Of a DNA stretch of 64,000 nucleotides, positions 44,864 through 53,645 are shown in pieces. This DNA is from Actinomycetospora corticicola (lineage in GTDB: Bacteria > Actinomycetota > Actinomycetes > Mycobacteriales > Pseudonocardiaceae). The notes beneath the pieces are model-generated. The model worked only from the letters and a program-made list of their open reading frames with translations. It did not search any database and was not told the DNA's origin. The stretch is from positions 1,612,001-1,676,000 of the forward strand of contig NZ_JACCBN010000001.1 of the NCBI RefSeq assembly GCF_013409505.1, in the 5' to 3' direction. Positions within the stretch are counted from its first letter, which is position 1. Each line of letters starts with the position of its first letter. Both the position numbers and the translations under genes were made by a program.

Positions 44864-46834
44864 TCAGAAGGGCGGATCGTCGCCGGCGTAGGCGGTGCGG
44901 TCGGTGCGGGTGGCGAGGTGCCAGGCGGTGTCGAACGCGGGGTCGGTGATGTGGCCGTGCTGGTTGGCGCGGGGTGTGCCGGGTCGCTTCGGGCGCGGGA
45001 GGTGCTCGGGGAGCCGGCGGCGGGGTCCGGTGCGGGGGACGGGGGCGGGGAGTGGCCGGTAGCGGTACGGGGTCTTGAGGTGGACGCGGCCGGTGGGGGA
45101 GGTCCACTCGAAGTGCCCGGGCGCCGTCTGGGTGACAGTCCAGCCGCTGGTGGGGTCGGACTTGAGGAGGTGGTCGCGGCGGCAGAGGGGGCCGAGGTCG
45201 TCGGCGAGGGTGAGGCCGCCGTCGATCACGGGTCGGGTGTGGTCGAGGTCGGCGCTGACGGCGTCGACGGCGCAGCCGGGGGCGTGGCAGGTGTCATCGC
45301 GGGCCTGGACCCAGTCGCGCAGGCGGGTGGAGGGGAACCGGTGGCCGGCCTCGGATCTGGTCCGGGCGGGGTGCTCGTCGGCGGGGCGTGCCCGTTCCTT
45401 GTCGAGTGCGCGCCGGGCGCGGCGAAGCAGCTCGACGGCGTCGGGATCGAGAACGCCGGGGTCGCGCGTATCGGTGTGCTGCGCGGTGAGGGTGTCGAGG
45501 TCGCTGGTGAAGGCGGTGAGTTCGACGATGTGGGCGTGGCGACGTCCGCCGGCCGGGGGTGGTCCTGCGCTGGGGGGTCGGAAGGACAGGACGTGTTCGA
45601 GGTGGCCGTGCGGGTCGTGGAGTCGGATGCGCCAGCGGGTGTGGGTGCGGGCCCGGGCCATGGCGACGGCGGCCCGGTGGGTGATCGGGCCGCGGCCGGG
45701 GAGTTCGCCGGGGGAGCGGTCGAGCCCGAGGACGCCGCGGAGCTCCATCCGCAGCACCGTGCGCGCCCGGAACGCCACCACCGCGGGCTGACCGCCACCG
45801 GCACCGTCCGGCTTGCCTTCCTGCGGGAGTCCACCGCCCGGACCAACGCGGTCGCCCGGGCCGTCGCCGCGCGGATCGTCGGGGCCGTCGCCGCCGCGCT
45901 GATCGTCGGGGCCGTCGGGCCCGTGATCGCCGTCAGGTCCCTCAGGCCCGGGCTCGTCGTCGGGGCCACGGTCGTCGGGGTCGTCGGGGTCAGGTCCAGG
46001 GCCGGTGTCGTCGGGGTCGGGGTCGGTGGGGCCGCCGAGGGCGGCGACGACGTACTCGACGACGTCGAGGTCGTACATTCCCGCCCCGGCGGGCCCGGTC
46101 AGGGTCAGCATCACCTCCGACTCCGCGGTCCCCACCGACACCGAGCCGATCCCGGCGCGCTTGAGCCGCCGCAACACCTCGTGGGCCAACGCGACGATCC
46201 GGTCGTGGGCGTCCTGGGCGGGGTCCTCGGGCAGATCCAACCCGCACAGCTCCGCCGCCCCCGAGGGCGCCGAGCGCAACGCCACCCGCCGCCGCGCGAT
46301 CCCCGCCGCGCGGCGCCGCTCGGCCCACGCCGGGTCCACCGCCATCGCCACCCGCCCCACCAGCGCCCGCAACGCCGCGTACCCCAGCGACGGCGCGGAC
46401 TCGACGATCTCCTCGACCACCGCGCGGGCCTGGTCGTCGTCGAGGTCGGCGACCAGATCCACGACGATCGAGGCCTTGCGTTCCTCCAGGCGCCCCGACT
46501 GCATCTGCTCACCGAGGACCGGGAGCCGCTCGAGGACCTGGCGGGCGAACTCCACCCGCGCCGCCCCGTAGGACTCCGACCACCCCAGCGACGCCGCCAC
46601 GATCTTCCCCGCCCGCGGCCGCGAGGTGACCCGCTCCGCGGTACCGGCCCGCGCCCGGGAGCACTCCAACAGCCACCGGCACAGCCGCCACGCCATGATG
46701 TTCGCCAGCGTGAACTGCACGCTCAACCCGGCGTCGACCCACTGCCCCGGCAGGCCCTCCGGCCCGACCCCCGCGCGCGGCGCGGCCTCGGGCCCACCCT
46801 CGGCCCCACCCGGACCCGCCACCGCCGTCGTCAT
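44864..46834 (-). CDS. DUF222 HNH endonuclease family protein (13E12 type)
   Basis: This 656-residue protein has an N-terminal DUF222 helical domain (about residues 35-265), a long acidic low-complexity linker of repeated PDD/GPD units (about 270-345), a second DUF222 part and a C-terminal HNH domain (ARDDTCHAPGCAVDAVSADLD, HTRPVIDGG, LGPLCRRDHLLK). The HNH metal and catalytic histidines appear intact. It belongs to the large 13E12 repeat family of Mycobacterium and relatives, whose role is unknown but which is dispersed and often linked to mobile DNA. It stands alone, convergent with the DUF3616 gene 6 bases away. Confidence 0.88.
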   Translation of the reverse strand: MTTAVAGPGGAEGGPEAAPRAGVGPEGLPGQWVDAGLSVQFTLANIMAWRLCRWLLECSRARAGTAERVTSRPRAGKIVAASLGWSESYGAARVEFARQVLERLPVLGEQMQSGRLEERKASIVVDLVADLDDDQARAVVEEIVESAPSLGYAALRALVGRVAMAVDPAWAERRRAAGIARRRVALRSAPSGAAELCGLDLPEDPAQDAHDRIVALAHEVLRRLKRAGIGSVSVGTAESEVMLTLTGPAGAGMYDLDVVEYVVAALGGPTDPDPDDTGPGPDPDDPDDRGPDDEPGPEGPDGDHGPDGPDDQRGGDGPDDPRGDGPGDRVGPGGGLPQEGKPDGAGGGQPAVVAFRARTVLRMELRGVLGLDRSPGELPGRGPITHRAAVAMARARTHTRWRIRLHDPHGHLEHVLSFRPPSAGPPPAGGRRHAHIVELTAFTSDLDTLTAQHTDTRDPGVLDPDAVELLRRARRALDKERARPADEHPARTRSEAGHRFPSTRLRDWVQARDDTCHAPGCAVDAVSADLDHTRPVIDGGLTLADDLGPLCRRDHLLKSDPTSGWTVTQTAPGHFEWTSPTGRVHLKTPYRYRPLPAPVPRTGPRRRLPEHLPRPKRPGTPRANQHGHITDPAFDTAWHLATRTDRTAYAGDDPPF

Positions 46835-46921
46835 GATTCGAACACTAGATCGAACCTCCGACAGTCACGGCCGGAAAACCCCAGGACGACCAACCCGCCC
46901 GCATCACGAGACGGTCACGAT

Positions 46922-47659
46922 CTACAGCTGCAGCAGGCCCCGCGCCACCGTCGCCGCGGCCCCGACCGCGGCCACCGCGAGCATGAGGCGACGCCCGACG
47001 ACGGGGTCGAGACGCCGCTGCACCGGTCCGCCGAGCAGCACGCCCGCCGTGATGGCGACGAGGCCGGCGACCCACGTTGTCGCGGCGAGGTCGGGGACGC
47101 CCTTCACGAGCAGCGCGGTGAGGTTGACCGCGAGCAGGACGGCCTGGGCGGTCGGCACGAAGACCCGCGGCTCGATGCGCTGCGAGGCGCCGTAGGCCGA
47201 GATCAGCGGCCCACCCACACCGGCCGTGGCGTTGACGAACCCGGCCGCCACCCCGGAACCCACCGCGCCGGCGGTCCCGCGCAGGGCCGCCCCGGCAGCG
47301 GGGACCACGGAGAGAGCCACCCCGAGCAGCGCCAGCACGCCGACCACCACGAGCAGCGGCGCCTCCGGCAGCGTCGTCGCCACGAGCGCGCCCGTCGGGA
47401 CACCCACGGCCGCCCCGGCGAGCAGCAGGCCGACGGCCGACCACCGGGCGTCCCGCCACGTCTGCACGAGCACCAACGTGCAGAGCACGCTCTGCAGGGC
47501 GTTCCCGAACGACACCCCGTCCCGCGGTCCCAGCACCGCCACCAGGAAGGGCGCGCCGACCAGGGCGAGCCCGAGGCCGGTGGTGCGCTGCAGCGTCGCG
47601 CCCGCCATCACCGGCACCCCGACGAGGAGGGCCACGACGACGGGACTCATGCCGCGCAT
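46922..47659 (-). CDS. TauE/SafE-family permease
   Basis: This 245-residue protein has seven to eight hydrophobic helices and the two TauE motifs: GLALVGAPFLVAVLGP near residue 29 and FVNATAGVGGPLISAYGAS near residue 145. These permeases export sulfite, sulfoacetate or other organic anions. The substrate is unknown and no sulfur-metabolism gene is adjacent. The first ATG and a second at 47650 are both usable. Confidence 0.85.
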   Translation of the reverse strand: MRGMSPVVVALLVGVPVMAGATLQRTTGLGLALVGAPFLVAVLGPRDGVSFGNALQSVLCTLVLVQTWRDARWSAVGLLLAGAAVGVPTGALVATTLPEAPLLVVVGVLALLGVALSVVPAAGAALRGTAGAVGSGVAAGFVNATAGVGGPLISAYGASQRIEPRVFVPTAQAVLLAVNLTALLVKGVPDLAATTWVAGLVAITAGVLLGGPVQRRLDPVVGRRLMLAVAAVGAAATVARGLLQL

Positions 47660-47766
47660 CCTCGCACTCCGTGGTCGACACGTTGCGTGACTGGATCTGG
47701 TGTCCGGACGGCGGATCAGGGCATGATTCGGGCACTAGCGACACCCAGAGTGAGAAGAGGCGCGCC

Positions 47767-48315
47767 ATGGCCGCTCGTTCAGCCCAGTCGACCCGACCCG
47801 TCGTCGGGAAGGAGGTCGCGCAGCGTCAGCAGGACGGTGGCCAACCCCACGCTCCGCGCCGCGGTGCACCGCCGGGCCGGCGGCTCGCGGCCGTCCTGGG
47901 GCTGGCGAGCCTGCTCCTGCTCGGCGCGTGCGGCTCCGGCGGGGGCAGCGCCGACGTCCGGTGCTCAGCGGGGCAGTGCCGGGCCGTCGTCACCGGGACG
48001 CCGATCGAGGTGTCCGAGCCTCCCGGGGCCGGGTCGATGGCCCTGGTCGCCGGGACGACGACGAGTCGCCCGAAGCCGACCACGTCGAGTTCGAAGAAGA
48101 CCACCACTCGCCCGACCACGCGGAGCTCCACGCGGTACGCCGACGGACGGGACGAGGTCGACTTCGTCGTGCGGACGGTCGGGCCGGGCTGGGTGGAGAT
48201 CGACGAGGACGGTATCCAGCGCGTGCCGGTCGGCGGGGTGTTCGCCGAGGACGACACGCTCGTCCGCCTCGAGTCCGCGGACGGTCGGACGGCGGTGTTC
48301 GTGTGGGCGAGGTGA
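47767..48315 (+). CDS. putative lipoprotein
   Basis: This 182-residue protein has an unusually long N-terminus before the lipobox: about 35 basic/polar residues, then RLAAVLGLASLLLLGAC (Cys about residue 55). A threonine/lysine-rich linker follows, then a small C-terminal domain (DEVDFVVRTVGPGWVEIDED to the end). The long N-terminus could be real or could mean that a start farther inside is used. RPVVGKE in the leader is encoded by the CCCGTCGTCGGG motif. The stop lies 12 bases before the left end of the insertion sequence. Confidence 0.62.
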   Translation: MAARSAQSTRPVVGKEVAQRQQDGGQPHAPRRGAPPGRRLAAVLGLASLLLLGACGSGGGSADVRCSAGQCRAVVTGTPIEVSEPPGAGSMALVAGTTTSRPKPTTSSSKKTTTRPTTRSSTRYADGRDEVDFVVRTVGPGWVEIDEDGIQRVPVGGVFAEDDTLVRLESADGRTAVFVWAR

Positions 48316-48326
48316 CCTCCGGACCT

Positions 48327-48368
48327 GTGAGTAGTAATCCGTGCTGGAGAGGCTGTCGGATTTTGTAG
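48327..48368 (+). repeat. left terminal inverted repeat of the insertion sequence
   Basis: Begins GTGAGTAGTAATCCGTGCT and pairs with the right end at 49924-49965, 36 of 42 positions. Confidence 0.88.
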
Positions 48369-48397
48369 ACGGCTGCCACCGGTCCTGATTGGATCTT

Positions 48398-49834
48398 GTG
48401 GTGGCTCGTGGGTTCCGTCCGGTCGATCGTGACACCGGGTTCTTGCTGCCCCCGGACATGCGGGACTGGCTTCCGGAAGGCCATCTGGCATGGACGGTGC
48501 TCGACGCGGTCGACGCGCTGGACCTCAGCGCGTTGACCGGGTCCTACCGGCTCGGTGGGCGGGGCCGGCGGGCCTACGACCCGGCGATGATGCTGGCGCT
48601 GTTGATCTACGCCTATGCGGTCGGGGAGTCCTCGTCGCGCCGCATCGAGGCCCGCTGCGAGCACGACGTGGCGTTCCGGGTGATCGCCGCCGGGGACGCA
48701 CCGGATCACAGCAGCATCGCCGGGTTCCGGGTCCGGCACCGGGACACCTTCGCGGACCTGTTCGTCCAGGTCCTGCGGCTGTGTCGGGAAGCGGGGCTGG
48801 TCAAGGTCGGCACCATCGCCCTCGACGGCACCAAGATGCGCGCCAACGCCTCCTCCGGGGCCAACCGCACCGCCGCCGGCATCAAGGCCGCGCTCGACGC
48901 CGAGACCGCCCCTGACGCCGAGACCGCCCCTGGGGCTGGGGGTGACGCGGCGGTGGTCGCCGAGCAGCTGCGGCGCGCGGAGGCGACCGACGCGGCCGAG
49001 GATGCCGAGTTCGGCTCCGATCGCGGCGACGAACCGCCGCCGGGGATGCGGGACCGGTCGGGGCAGCGGTCCCGGTTCGCGGCGGCCGCGGCGCGGATCG
49101 CGGCCCGCGAGGCGGCCGAAGCCGCCCAGCAGCAGGGGGCGCAGGCCCGCTACGAGCAGAAGGTCGCGGCGCGGGAGGCCTACCGGGCCGAACACGGCCG
49201 CAACCCGCGCGGGCGGCCCCCGAAGCCACCGGCCGCTCCCGATCCCGACCGCAAGCCGGGCCGGGCGAACACCACCGACCCGGACTCGGTGGTGATGGCG
49301 ACCCGCCAGGGCTTCGTGCAGGGCTACAACACCCAGGTCGTGGCCAGCGAGGACCAGGTCATCCTGGACGCCGAGGTCGTCACCGACACCAACGACACCC
49401 AGCAGCTCGCGCCGATGACCCGCGCCGCGCTGATCATGCTGCGGCTGCTCGGGCTCGAGGTCCCGCACACCGTGCTCGCCGACGCCGGCTACTGGAACAC
49501 CACCGCCATCACCGAGATGGACACCGCCCACGACCGAGGTCTCGGCCCGGAGCCGGTGGTGCCGCCCGACCGGGCGGCGCTGCGACCCGAGCCCGGCGGG
49601 CACGACCCGCAACGCCAGTCCACCCGCGCCCGGCGCATGCGTGAACGGCTCCGCGAACCCGACCGACGCGCCCACTACCAGCGCCGCTCCGGGATCATCG
49701 AACCCGTCTTCGGGCAGATCAAGCAACGCACCGGCGACCGGTTCCGGCTCCGCGGACTGGCCGCGGTCAACGCCGAGTTCAAGCTGATCGCGATGACCCA
49801 CAACCTGCTCAAACTCCACGTCGCCAGCCCCTGA
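48398..49834 (+). CDS. IS1182-family transposase
   Basis: This 478-residue protein has the N-terminal region typical of IS1182 transposases (GFRPVDRDTGFLLPPDMRDW, then LPEGHLAWTVLDAVDALDL) and a DDE catalytic core: the first aspartate in TIALDGTKMRANAS, the second in TVLADAGYW and the glutamate in SGIIEPVFGQIKQR. A glutamine/arginine/alanine-rich insert (about 165-290) separates the first and second acidic residues. The frame is intact, so the element may be active. GTG codons at 48398 or 48401 are the likely starts. Confidence 0.9.
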   Translation: MVARGFRPVDRDTGFLLPPDMRDWLPEGHLAWTVLDAVDALDLSALTGSYRLGGRGRRAYDPAMMLALLIYAYAVGESSSRRIEARCEHDVAFRVIAAGDAPDHSSIAGFRVRHRDTFADLFVQVLRLCREAGLVKVGTIALDGTKMRANASSGANRTAAGIKAALDAETAPDAETAPGAGGDAAVVAEQLRRAEATDAAEDAEFGSDRGDEPPPGMRDRSGQRSRFAAAAARIAAREAAEAAQQQGAQARYEQKVAAREAYRAEHGRNPRGRPPKPPAAPDPDRKPGRANTTDPDSVVMATRQGFVQGYNTQVVASEDQVILDAEVVTDTNDTQQLAPMTRAALIMLRLLGLEVPHTVLADAGYWNTTAITEMDTAHDRGLGPEPVVPPDRAALRPEPGGHDPQRQSTRARRMRERLREPDRRAHYQRRSGIIEPVFGQIKQRTGDRFRLRGLAAVNAEFKLIAMTHNLLKLHVASP

Positions 49835-49840
49835 ACCGCT

Positions 49841-49871
49841 GGGTGGCGGCGCCCTCCGGGCGCCGCCACCC
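49841..49871. terminator. 14-bp hairpin after the transposase gene
   Basis: GGGTGGCGGCGCCC pairs with GGGCGCCGCCACCC around a TCC loop, seven bases after the transposase stop. It lies inside the insertion sequence and would stop outward transcription. Confidence 0.75.
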
Positions 49872-49923
49872 CGCCATCAGCAACCCGCCGTCAGGAATCA
49901 CCTACCGCGGGGCAGTCATCGAA

Positions 49924-49965
49924 CTACAAAGTTCGACAGGCTCTGGAGCACGAATTACTACTCAC
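49924..49965 (-). repeat. right terminal inverted repeat of the insertion sequence
   Basis: Read on the minus strand it begins GTGAGTAGTAATTCGTGCT and matches the left end at 36 of 42 positions. Confidence 0.88.
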
Positions 49966-49980
49966 GGGCGCGAAGCGCAC

Positions 49981-51447
49981 CTACACGTTCATCGCCACGT
50001 ACTTGACCTCGAGGTACTCGTCGATCCCGACGTCGCCGCCCTCGCGGCCGAGCCCGGACTGCTTGACGCCGCCGAAGGGGGCGCCGGCGTTGGACACCAT
50101 GCCCTGGTTGAGCCCGACCATCCCGGCCTCGAGGCGCTCGGAGAGCCGGATCGCCCGCTGGAGGTCACGGGTGTACAGGTAGCTGACCAGGCCGAACTCG
50201 GTGTCGTTGGCCGCGCGGATGGCCTCGTCGTCGTCGGTGAAGGTGAAGATCGGGGCGACCGGCCCGAAGATCTCCTCCTTGACCAGGCGCGCGGAGGTCG
50301 GCACGTCGGCGAGCACGGTGGGCGGGTAGAAGTAGCCGGCCCCGTTGGGGATCTCCCCGCCGGTGCGGACCTTCGCGCCCTTCTGCACGGCGTCGTCGAC
50401 GAGCTCGGCGACCTTGTCGCGCTGGTCGGCCTCGACGAGCGGGCCCACCTCGACGCCCTCGTCGACCCCGCGCCCGAGCTTCATCGACCCCATCCGGTCG
50501 ACGAGCTTCTTGGTGAACTCCTCGGCGATGTCCTCGTGGACGTAGAACCGGTTGGCCGCCGTGCACGCCTCGCCGATGTTGCGCATCTTGGCGAGCATCG
50601 CGCCGTCGACCGCGGCGTCCACGTCGGCGTCCGCGCACACCACGAACGGTGCGTTGCCACCGAGCTCCATCGAGGTCTTGAGCACCTGCTTGGCCGACTG
50701 CTCGATGAGCTTCTGGCCGACCTCCGTGGACCCGGTGAACGACAGCTTGCGGATGCGGCCGTCCTCGATCAGCGGCCCCATCACCTTGCCGGTGGACTTC
50801 GTCGTCACGACGTTGAGCACGCCCTCGGGCAGTCCCGCCTGCGCGAGGATGTCGGCGAGCTTGAGGATCGTCAGCGGCGTGAGCGACGCCGGCTTGATCA
50901 CCATGGTGCAGCCCGCCGCGATCGCGGGGCCGATCTTGCGGGTGCCCATGGCCAGCGGGAAGTTCCAGGGCGTGATCAGCAGGCACGGGCCGATCGGCTG
51001 GCGCATCACGAGGACGCGGCCGGAGCCGGTGGCATTGACCTTCCACTCGCCGCTGATCCGCACGGTCTCCTCGGAGAACCAGCGGAAGAACTCGGCGGCG
51101 TAGGTGATCTCGGCCTTCGACTCGGCGAGCGGCTTGCCCATCTCGAGGGTCATGAGCATGGCGATGTCGTCGGCCTGCTCGGTGATCATCTCGAACGCGC
51201 GGCGCAGGATCTCGCCGCGCTCGCGGGGGGCCGTGGCCGCCCATTCGGCCTGCTTCTTCGCCGCGGCGTCGAGCGCCGCCATGCCGTCCTCGGGGGAGGC
51301 GTCGGCGACCTCGCACAGGATCTCGCCGGTGGACGGGTCCTCGACCGGGAAGGTCTTCCCCTCCGCGGCGTCCCGCTCCCGGCCGCCGATCAGCAGCTTC
51401 TTCGGGACGTCCTCGATGACCCGTCGCTCGCGGTCGGCGTCGCTCAT
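49981..51447 (-). CDS. gabD: succinate-semialdehyde dehydrogenase
   Basis: This 488-residue aldehyde dehydrogenase resembles the GabD group, which oxidises succinate semialdehyde to succinate. Features are PWNFPLAMGTRKIGPAIAAG, the catalytic glutamate in MELGGNAPFVV, the nucleophile cysteine in NIGEACTAANRFYV and the C-terminal APFGGVKQSGLGREGG. The ATG at 51447 was chosen over an upstream start because GAGGAG precedes it and the N-terminus MSDADRERRVIEDVPKKLLI then fits the family. No GABA transaminase gene is adjacent, so the substrate is assigned by similarity. Its 3' end faces the insertion sequence. Confidence 0.85.
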   Translation of the reverse strand: MSDADRERRVIEDVPKKLLIGGRERDAAEGKTFPVEDPSTGEILCEVADASPEDGMAALDAAAKKQAEWAATAPRERGEILRRAFEMITEQADDIAMLMTLEMGKPLAESKAEITYAAEFFRWFSEETVRISGEWKVNATGSGRVLVMRQPIGPCLLITPWNFPLAMGTRKIGPAIAAGCTMVIKPASLTPLTILKLADILAQAGLPEGVLNVVTTKSTGKVMGPLIEDGRIRKLSFTGSTEVGQKLIEQSAKQVLKTSMELGGNAPFVVCADADVDAAVDGAMLAKMRNIGEACTAANRFYVHEDIAEEFTKKLVDRMGSMKLGRGVDEGVEVGPLVEADQRDKVAELVDDAVQKGAKVRTGGEIPNGAGYFYPPTVLADVPTSARLVKEEIFGPVAPIFTFTDDDEAIRAANDTEFGLVSYLYTRDLQRAIRLSERLEAGMVGLNQGMVSNAGAPFGGVKQSGLGREGGDVGIDEYLEVKYVAMNV

Positions 51448-51635
51448 CTGTGCGCTCAGCTCCTCGTTCGTCTCGTACGGTCGGGATGAGAGTCCACGCA
51501 CGTGTGCCCGGACGGTCGGCCGACTAGTCACGACCTCCCGGCCACGGTCCCGTCGTCGACGAGCAGTGCCCCGGGGAGCAGCGCCACAACCGCCAGCGGG
51601 GGCGCGTCTGACGCCGGGTCCCTACCCTCGGGGGC

Positions 51636-53144
51636 GTGTTCTCTCCGCACGTCGTGGTCGCTCCCCGCCCGGACCTGCCCCAGCGCGTTCCTGACGACGG
51701 GGCCGGGAAGGTCGTCGTGGTCGGCGGCGGCCTCGCGGGGGTGACCGCCGCGACCGTCCTCGCGGAGCGCGGGATGGACGTCGAACTGCTCGAGGGCGCC
51801 CCCCGACTCGGCGGGCGGCTCGGCACCTGGCCGCGCACGCTGCCCGACGGCACCGCGGTCACCGTCGAGCACGGCTACCACGGGTTCTTCCGGCAGTACT
51901 ACACGCTGCGCGACGTCCTGCGCCGGATCGACCCGGACCTGTCGTTCCTGCGCGACGTCGGGGGCTACCCGGTGGAGAGCCGGGAGTGGGAGTCCGAGGA
52001 CTTCACCGACCTGCCGACCACCCCGCTGGCCAACCTCGCCGCCCTGGTGTGGAAGTCGCCGAGCTTCCGGCTGCGCGACCTGCGCAAGGTCGACGGCCGC
52101 GAGGCGCTGGCGATGCTGCGCTACGACCCGGTGCGGACCTTCGCCGAACACGACCACCGCACGACGGCCGAGCTCCTCGACGCCTTCGGGTTCTCCGAGC
52201 GCGGCCGCGCCATGCTCTTCGAGGTCTTCGCCCACTCGTTCTTCAACACCGAGCAGCGTTACTCGGCGGCCGAGTTCCTCGCCATGTGCCACTTCTACTT
52301 CACCGGCAACCCCGAGGGCCTCGGGATGGACGTGCCGGTCGACCAGTACGACGCCACGATCTGGGCGCCCTTCGCCGCGCTGCTCGACAAGCACGGCGCG
52401 ACCGTGACGACGGACGCGCGGGCCACCGTCGTCGTGAACGGCCCCGGCGGCTGGTCGGTCGGGGTCGAGGGCGGATCGACGCGCACCGCCCGTCACCTCG
52501 TCGTCGCCACCGACGTGCCCGGCACCCGCGAGCTGTTCGCCCGCTCACCCGGTTTCCCGACGACGGCTCCCCGGCTCGCCGCGCAGGTGGCCGAGCTGCC
52601 CGGCGGCGAGCCCTACGTCGTGGCCCGCCTCTGGTGCCGGGGCGACGTCGACGCCGCGCACGCCGACTTCACCGGCGTCACCCGCGAGCGCATCCTCGAC
52701 TCGGTGACCCTGTTCCACCGCATCGAGGCCGAGTCGGCCGCCTGGGCCCGCCGGACCGGGGGCTCGGTGATCGAGCTGCACTCCTACGCCTGCCCGCACG
52801 AGGCCTCGCGCGACGAGCTGGTCGCCGAGATGCGCCGCGAGCTCGAGGGGCTGTGGCCGGAGTTCGGGGACCTGGAGGTCCTCGACGTCGACGCCCACCT
52901 CTACGCCAACGCGCCCGGCTTCGACCCCGGCTACCACGCGCGGCGACCCGGCGTCGTGACCGACGCCCGCGGTCTGCGCCTGGCGGGGGACTGGGTCGCC
53001 ACCGACATCCCGTCGGCGCTCATGGAGCGGGCCGCCGTGACCGGGGTGCTCGCGGCCAACGACATCCTGCGCGAGGAGGGCGTGGCGCCCGAGCCGATCC
53101 GCTCGATCACGCCGCGCGGGATCCTGGCGGGGCGCACGGGGTGA
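51636..53144 (+). CDS. CrtU-like FAD-dependent carotenoid-type oxidoreductase
   Basis: This 502-residue flavoprotein has the motif VVVVGGGLAGVTAATVLAER (about residues 26-45) and ends with LRLAGDWVATDIPSALMERA as in amine oxidase/phytoene desaturase-fold enzymes. Several blocks match what I recall of carotene desaturase/methyltransferase CrtU: YHGFFRQYYTLRDVLRRIDP, TTPLANLAALVWKSPSFRLR, ARAMLFEVFAHSFFNTEQR-like GRAMLFEVFAHSFFNTEQR and EFLAMCHFYFTGNPEGLG. CrtU converts beta-ionone rings to aromatic phi-rings. A lycopene cyclase gene lies at 1.7-2.9 kb, but no carotenoid operon is formed here, so the role is tentative. The N-terminal 22 residues are unlike the family. Confidence 0.7.
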   Translation: MFSPHVVVAPRPDLPQRVPDDGAGKVVVVGGGLAGVTAATVLAERGMDVELLEGAPRLGGRLGTWPRTLPDGTAVTVEHGYHGFFRQYYTLRDVLRRIDPDLSFLRDVGGYPVESREWESEDFTDLPTTPLANLAALVWKSPSFRLRDLRKVDGREALAMLRYDPVRTFAEHDHRTTAELLDAFGFSERGRAMLFEVFAHSFFNTEQRYSAAEFLAMCHFYFTGNPEGLGMDVPVDQYDATIWAPFAALLDKHGATVTTDARATVVVNGPGGWSVGVEGGSTRTARHLVVATDVPGTRELFARSPGFPTTAPRLAAQVAELPGGEPYVVARLWCRGDVDAAHADFTGVTRERILDSVTLFHRIEAESAAWARRTGGSVIELHSYACPHEASRDELVAEMRRELEGLWPEFGDLEVLDVDAHLYANAPGFDPGYHARRPGVVTDARGLRLAGDWVATDIPSALMERAAVTGVLAANDILREEGVAPEPIRSITPRGILAGRTG

Positions 53145-53234
53145 TCCACGCCGGGCGCGCCCGACCCGTCGTGGTCGTGCCCGCACCGCTAGGCTGCCGC
53201 TCGTACGACACGGCATCGTAGGAGAAGGAGCAGC

Positions 53235-53552
53235 GTGCAGACCCGACGGGTGACGTCCTTGCTGGTCATCGCGGCGGCCTCGGCGGCCGTGCTGTCGGGG
53301 TGCGTGTACGACGCCGAGCCGGCGCCGGGCTCGGCGGCCAGCCCCAACGTGTTCTCCACGGAGGGCTTCCCGCCGCCCGGCCCCGCGCCGGTGCCCGGGC
53401 AGATCACGCCGGGTCGCGTCGCCCCGCCCGCCCCGGCGAACGCGCCGCGCCCGGAGACCGGCCCCGAGGGACCGCAGCCGACCCCGTCGCCGCAGACCTC
53501 CGAGGTCGAGCCGCGCCCGACGAGCGCGCCCGCTCCGGCGCCGGGGAGCTAG
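53235..53552 (+). CDS. small proline-rich lipoprotein
   Basis: This 105-residue protein has a signal peptide and lipobox (ASAAVLSGC, Cys about residue 23). The remainder is proline-, alanine- and threonine-rich without predicted fold. GGAGAAGGAG precedes its GTG start. It is probably an envelope-spanning linker or surface lipopeptide; nothing specific can be said. The dispersed palindrome copy B follows 12 bases after its stop. Confidence 0.65.
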   Translation: MQTRRVTSLLVIAAASAAVLSGCVYDAEPAPGSAASPNVFSTEGFPPPGPAPVPGQITPGRVAPPAPANAPRPETGPEGPQPTPSPQTSEVEPRPTSAPAPAPGS

Positions 53553-53563
53553 ACCCGACCTCC

Positions 53564-53620
53564 GTGGCAGGAAAGCGTCGTTGCTGTCGTCCCACGACAG
53601 CAACGACGCTTCGCTGTCAC
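53564..53620. repeat. dispersed palindrome, copy B (perfect 18-bp stem)
   Basis: AAGCGTCGTTGCTGTCGT (53573-53590) is the exact reverse complement of 53594-53611 with a CCC loop. Flanks GTGGCAGGA and GCTGTCAC match copies A and C. It lies between the convergent lipoprotein and TVP38 genes and may also act as a terminator. Confidence 0.9.
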
Positions 53621-53645
53621 CGGGCCCGGCTGCACCGAGCAGGGG

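Larger units (their letters stand above)
48327..49965 (+). mobile_element. IS1182-type insertion sequence, complete
   Basis: The element is 1639 bases and has terminal inverted repeats: 48327-48368 matches the reverse complement of 49924-49965 at 36 of 42 positions, both ending GTGAGTAGTAAT. One transposase gene fills it, followed by a 14-bp perfect hairpin (49841-49871) that probably ends its transcript. No target-site duplication is visible. It sits between two convergent genes, 12 bases after one stop and 16 bases before the other, so no gene is broken. The intact ends and open frame suggest recent arrival. Confidence 0.88.

Noticed and set aside
48315-49981. Target-site duplication at the insertion sequence ends.
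   Set aside because: The bases outside the two ends (GGACCT and GGGCGC) do not match.
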